A stretch of 64,000 nucleotides of DNA from CAVTQZ01 sp963737015 (GTDB lineage: Bacteria > Actinomycetota > Acidimicrobiia > Acidimicrobiales > UBA8190): positions 558,001 through 622,000 of the forward strand of contig CAVTQZ010000001.1 in the NCBI GenBank assembly GCA_963737015.1, given 5' to 3'. The notes under the pieces are model-generated. The model had not been told where the DNA came from and did no database searches. It saw only the letters and a list, made by a program, of their open reading frames with translations. This document shows, piece by piece, positions 63,172 to 64,000 of this stretch. Position 1 is the first letter of the stretch. Every line of letters begins with the position of its first letter. The translations under genes and the position numbers were made by a program.

Positions 63172-63992
63172 GGGGGGACGACATGGCCGAAGAGGATTCC
63201 GAGGACACAGATAAGAAAGGTGTGTCGGTCGTCGGCGCGCCGAGCAGACGCCGGCCGGGCCCGACGACACGCGAAAGGGCTCGGAGACGTGGGCGCCAAA
63301 GCCTCCGCGAAGCCGCTGCCGAAGAGGATGACGACGTGGAAGGGCCCTTCGCCGCCGCGGCGTGGGACGACGACGAACGAGCTTCAGAGGAACCGGACTC
63401 GGACACCGAGGCCGGTTGGGAGTTGCGTCGTGGTGAGTCGCGGCGCGCTCGGATCGTGCGCCGCGCCGATGCGATGCGTAGCTGGCCCATCATCGGGATG
63501 GGCGCGCTCGCAATCATCGCGGCGGTGCTTGCGATCTTGTTCGGGTTGTCGTGGGGGAGTGCAAACGGTCAGTTGAGTCAACAGCAGGCCGTGAAGAAGG
63601 CAGCGACCACCTTCCTCCTGGACTTGACCAATTTCCGGCCCACGACGGTCGACGCTGATTTCACCGCCCTGCAGAACTGGGCGGACCCGGGATCAGTGTT
63701 CGACAAGCAGGCGGAGCAGACGTTCAACTCGAACATCCGTCAGGCGCTGATCCAGGCGAATGCCACTTACGAGGGCCAGCTGCAGAGCATCTTCCTCGGT
63801 CCGATAAGCGGTGCGAGTACACAGGTCTACGCCGTGCTCGATACGAAGTACCAGAATTCGAAGGTGAACACGCCTGTCTCCGACACGTTGCGCGTGACGG
63901 TCAACCTGATCAACACCTCGAACGGTTGGCGTATCTCGGCGGTGACGGTAGAGAACCCCTCGGGCACGCCGGGCACCTCTACGACGCCGTAG
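63168..63992 (+). CDS. Mce-associated membrane protein
   Basis: 274 residues (start GTG or ATG near 63168; ATG 63183 possible). A charged acidic/basic cytoplasmic N-terminus of about 105 residues, one membrane helix (I-I-G-M-G-A-L-A-I-I-A-A-V-L-A-I-L-F), then an NTF2-like extracytoplasmic domain (F-L-L-D-L-T-N-F-R-P-T-T, R-V-T-V-N-L-I-N). Mas proteins stabilise Mce complexes. Overlaps the last mce gene by four bases and ends the operon within the window. Confidence 0.87.
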   Translation: MRGDDMAEEDSEDTDKKGVSVVGAPSRRRPGPTTRERARRRGRQSLREAAAEEDDDVEGPFAAAAWDDDERASEEPDSDTEAGWELRRGESRRARIVRRADAMRSWPIIGMGALAIIAAVLAILFGLSWGSANGQLSQQQAVKKAATTFLLDLTNFRPTTVDADFTALQNWADPGSVFDKQAEQTFNSNIRQALIQANATYEGQLQSIFLGPISGASTQVYAVLDTKYQNSKVNTPVSDTLRVTVNLINTSNGWRISAVTVENPSGTPGTSTTP

Positions 63993-64000
63993 GGCTGATC

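Noticed and set aside
1..64000. tRNA or rRNA genes
   Set aside because: I found no sequence with a convincing cloverleaf or rRNA signature by reading; the element does not use a tRNA as its target.

Overview
The window is a high-GC actinobacterial chromosome segment, most likely from the class Acidimicrobiia. Evidence: a mycothiol conjugate amidase, three F420/LLM-type oxidoreductases, a complete mce lipid-import operon with an MceG-like ATPase, a pspA-htpX-pspAB cluster, DUF2469, and secreted proteins built from 42-residue G-Y-W-L-V-A repeats that I associate with Acidimicrobiia. Many starts are GTG or TTG and many genes overlap by ATGA or GTGA.

Layout. 1-13.3 kb is the classic housekeeping cluster DUF177-rpmF-plsX-acpP-rnc-mutM-smc-ftsY-ffh-rpsP-khpA-rimM-trmD-rplS-DUF2469-yraN. 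13.3-20.6 kb carries an enoyl-CoA hydratase, an amidase, a secreted cell-wall amidase with six 42-residue repeats, a glutamine-synthetase-like/SDR/gamma-glutamyl hydrolase trio and a small membrane protein. 20.8-30.1 kb is comM-dprA, in which comM is split between its Walker A and Walker B motifs by a 6.65-kb integrative element (21653-28302). 30.1-46.6 kb is mixed metabolism and stress: Fur/PerR-AhpC, fumarase, pterin dehydratase, esterase, PspA system, Mca, SCP2, PurE, nitrobindin-like, DsbA-like and PAP2. 46.6-64 kb is an envelope region: MceG, a sigma factor with a membrane-anchored tail, a surface protein, a sortase, a low-complexity membrane protein, then yrbE-yrbE-mce(x6)-mas.

The most interesting object is the element in comM. 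It carries a large serine integrase adjacent to the right end, an HUH rolling-circle Rep, a toxin-antitoxin-like pair, a secreted repeat protein and a lipoprotein-like/secreted protein. Rejoining the two ends gives an attP with 25-bp arms that match at 20 of 25 positions around a central CA, the architecture expected of a serine integrase. The cargo protein has the same six-unit repeat domain as the host amidase at 15.4 kb.

Sequence quality matters here. smc, ffh, trmD, the secreted amidase, the integrase and mca each carry one apparent single-base frameshift. Three of these genes are normally essential, so the most economical explanation is base-level assembly error, and the integrase frameshift should be read in that light.
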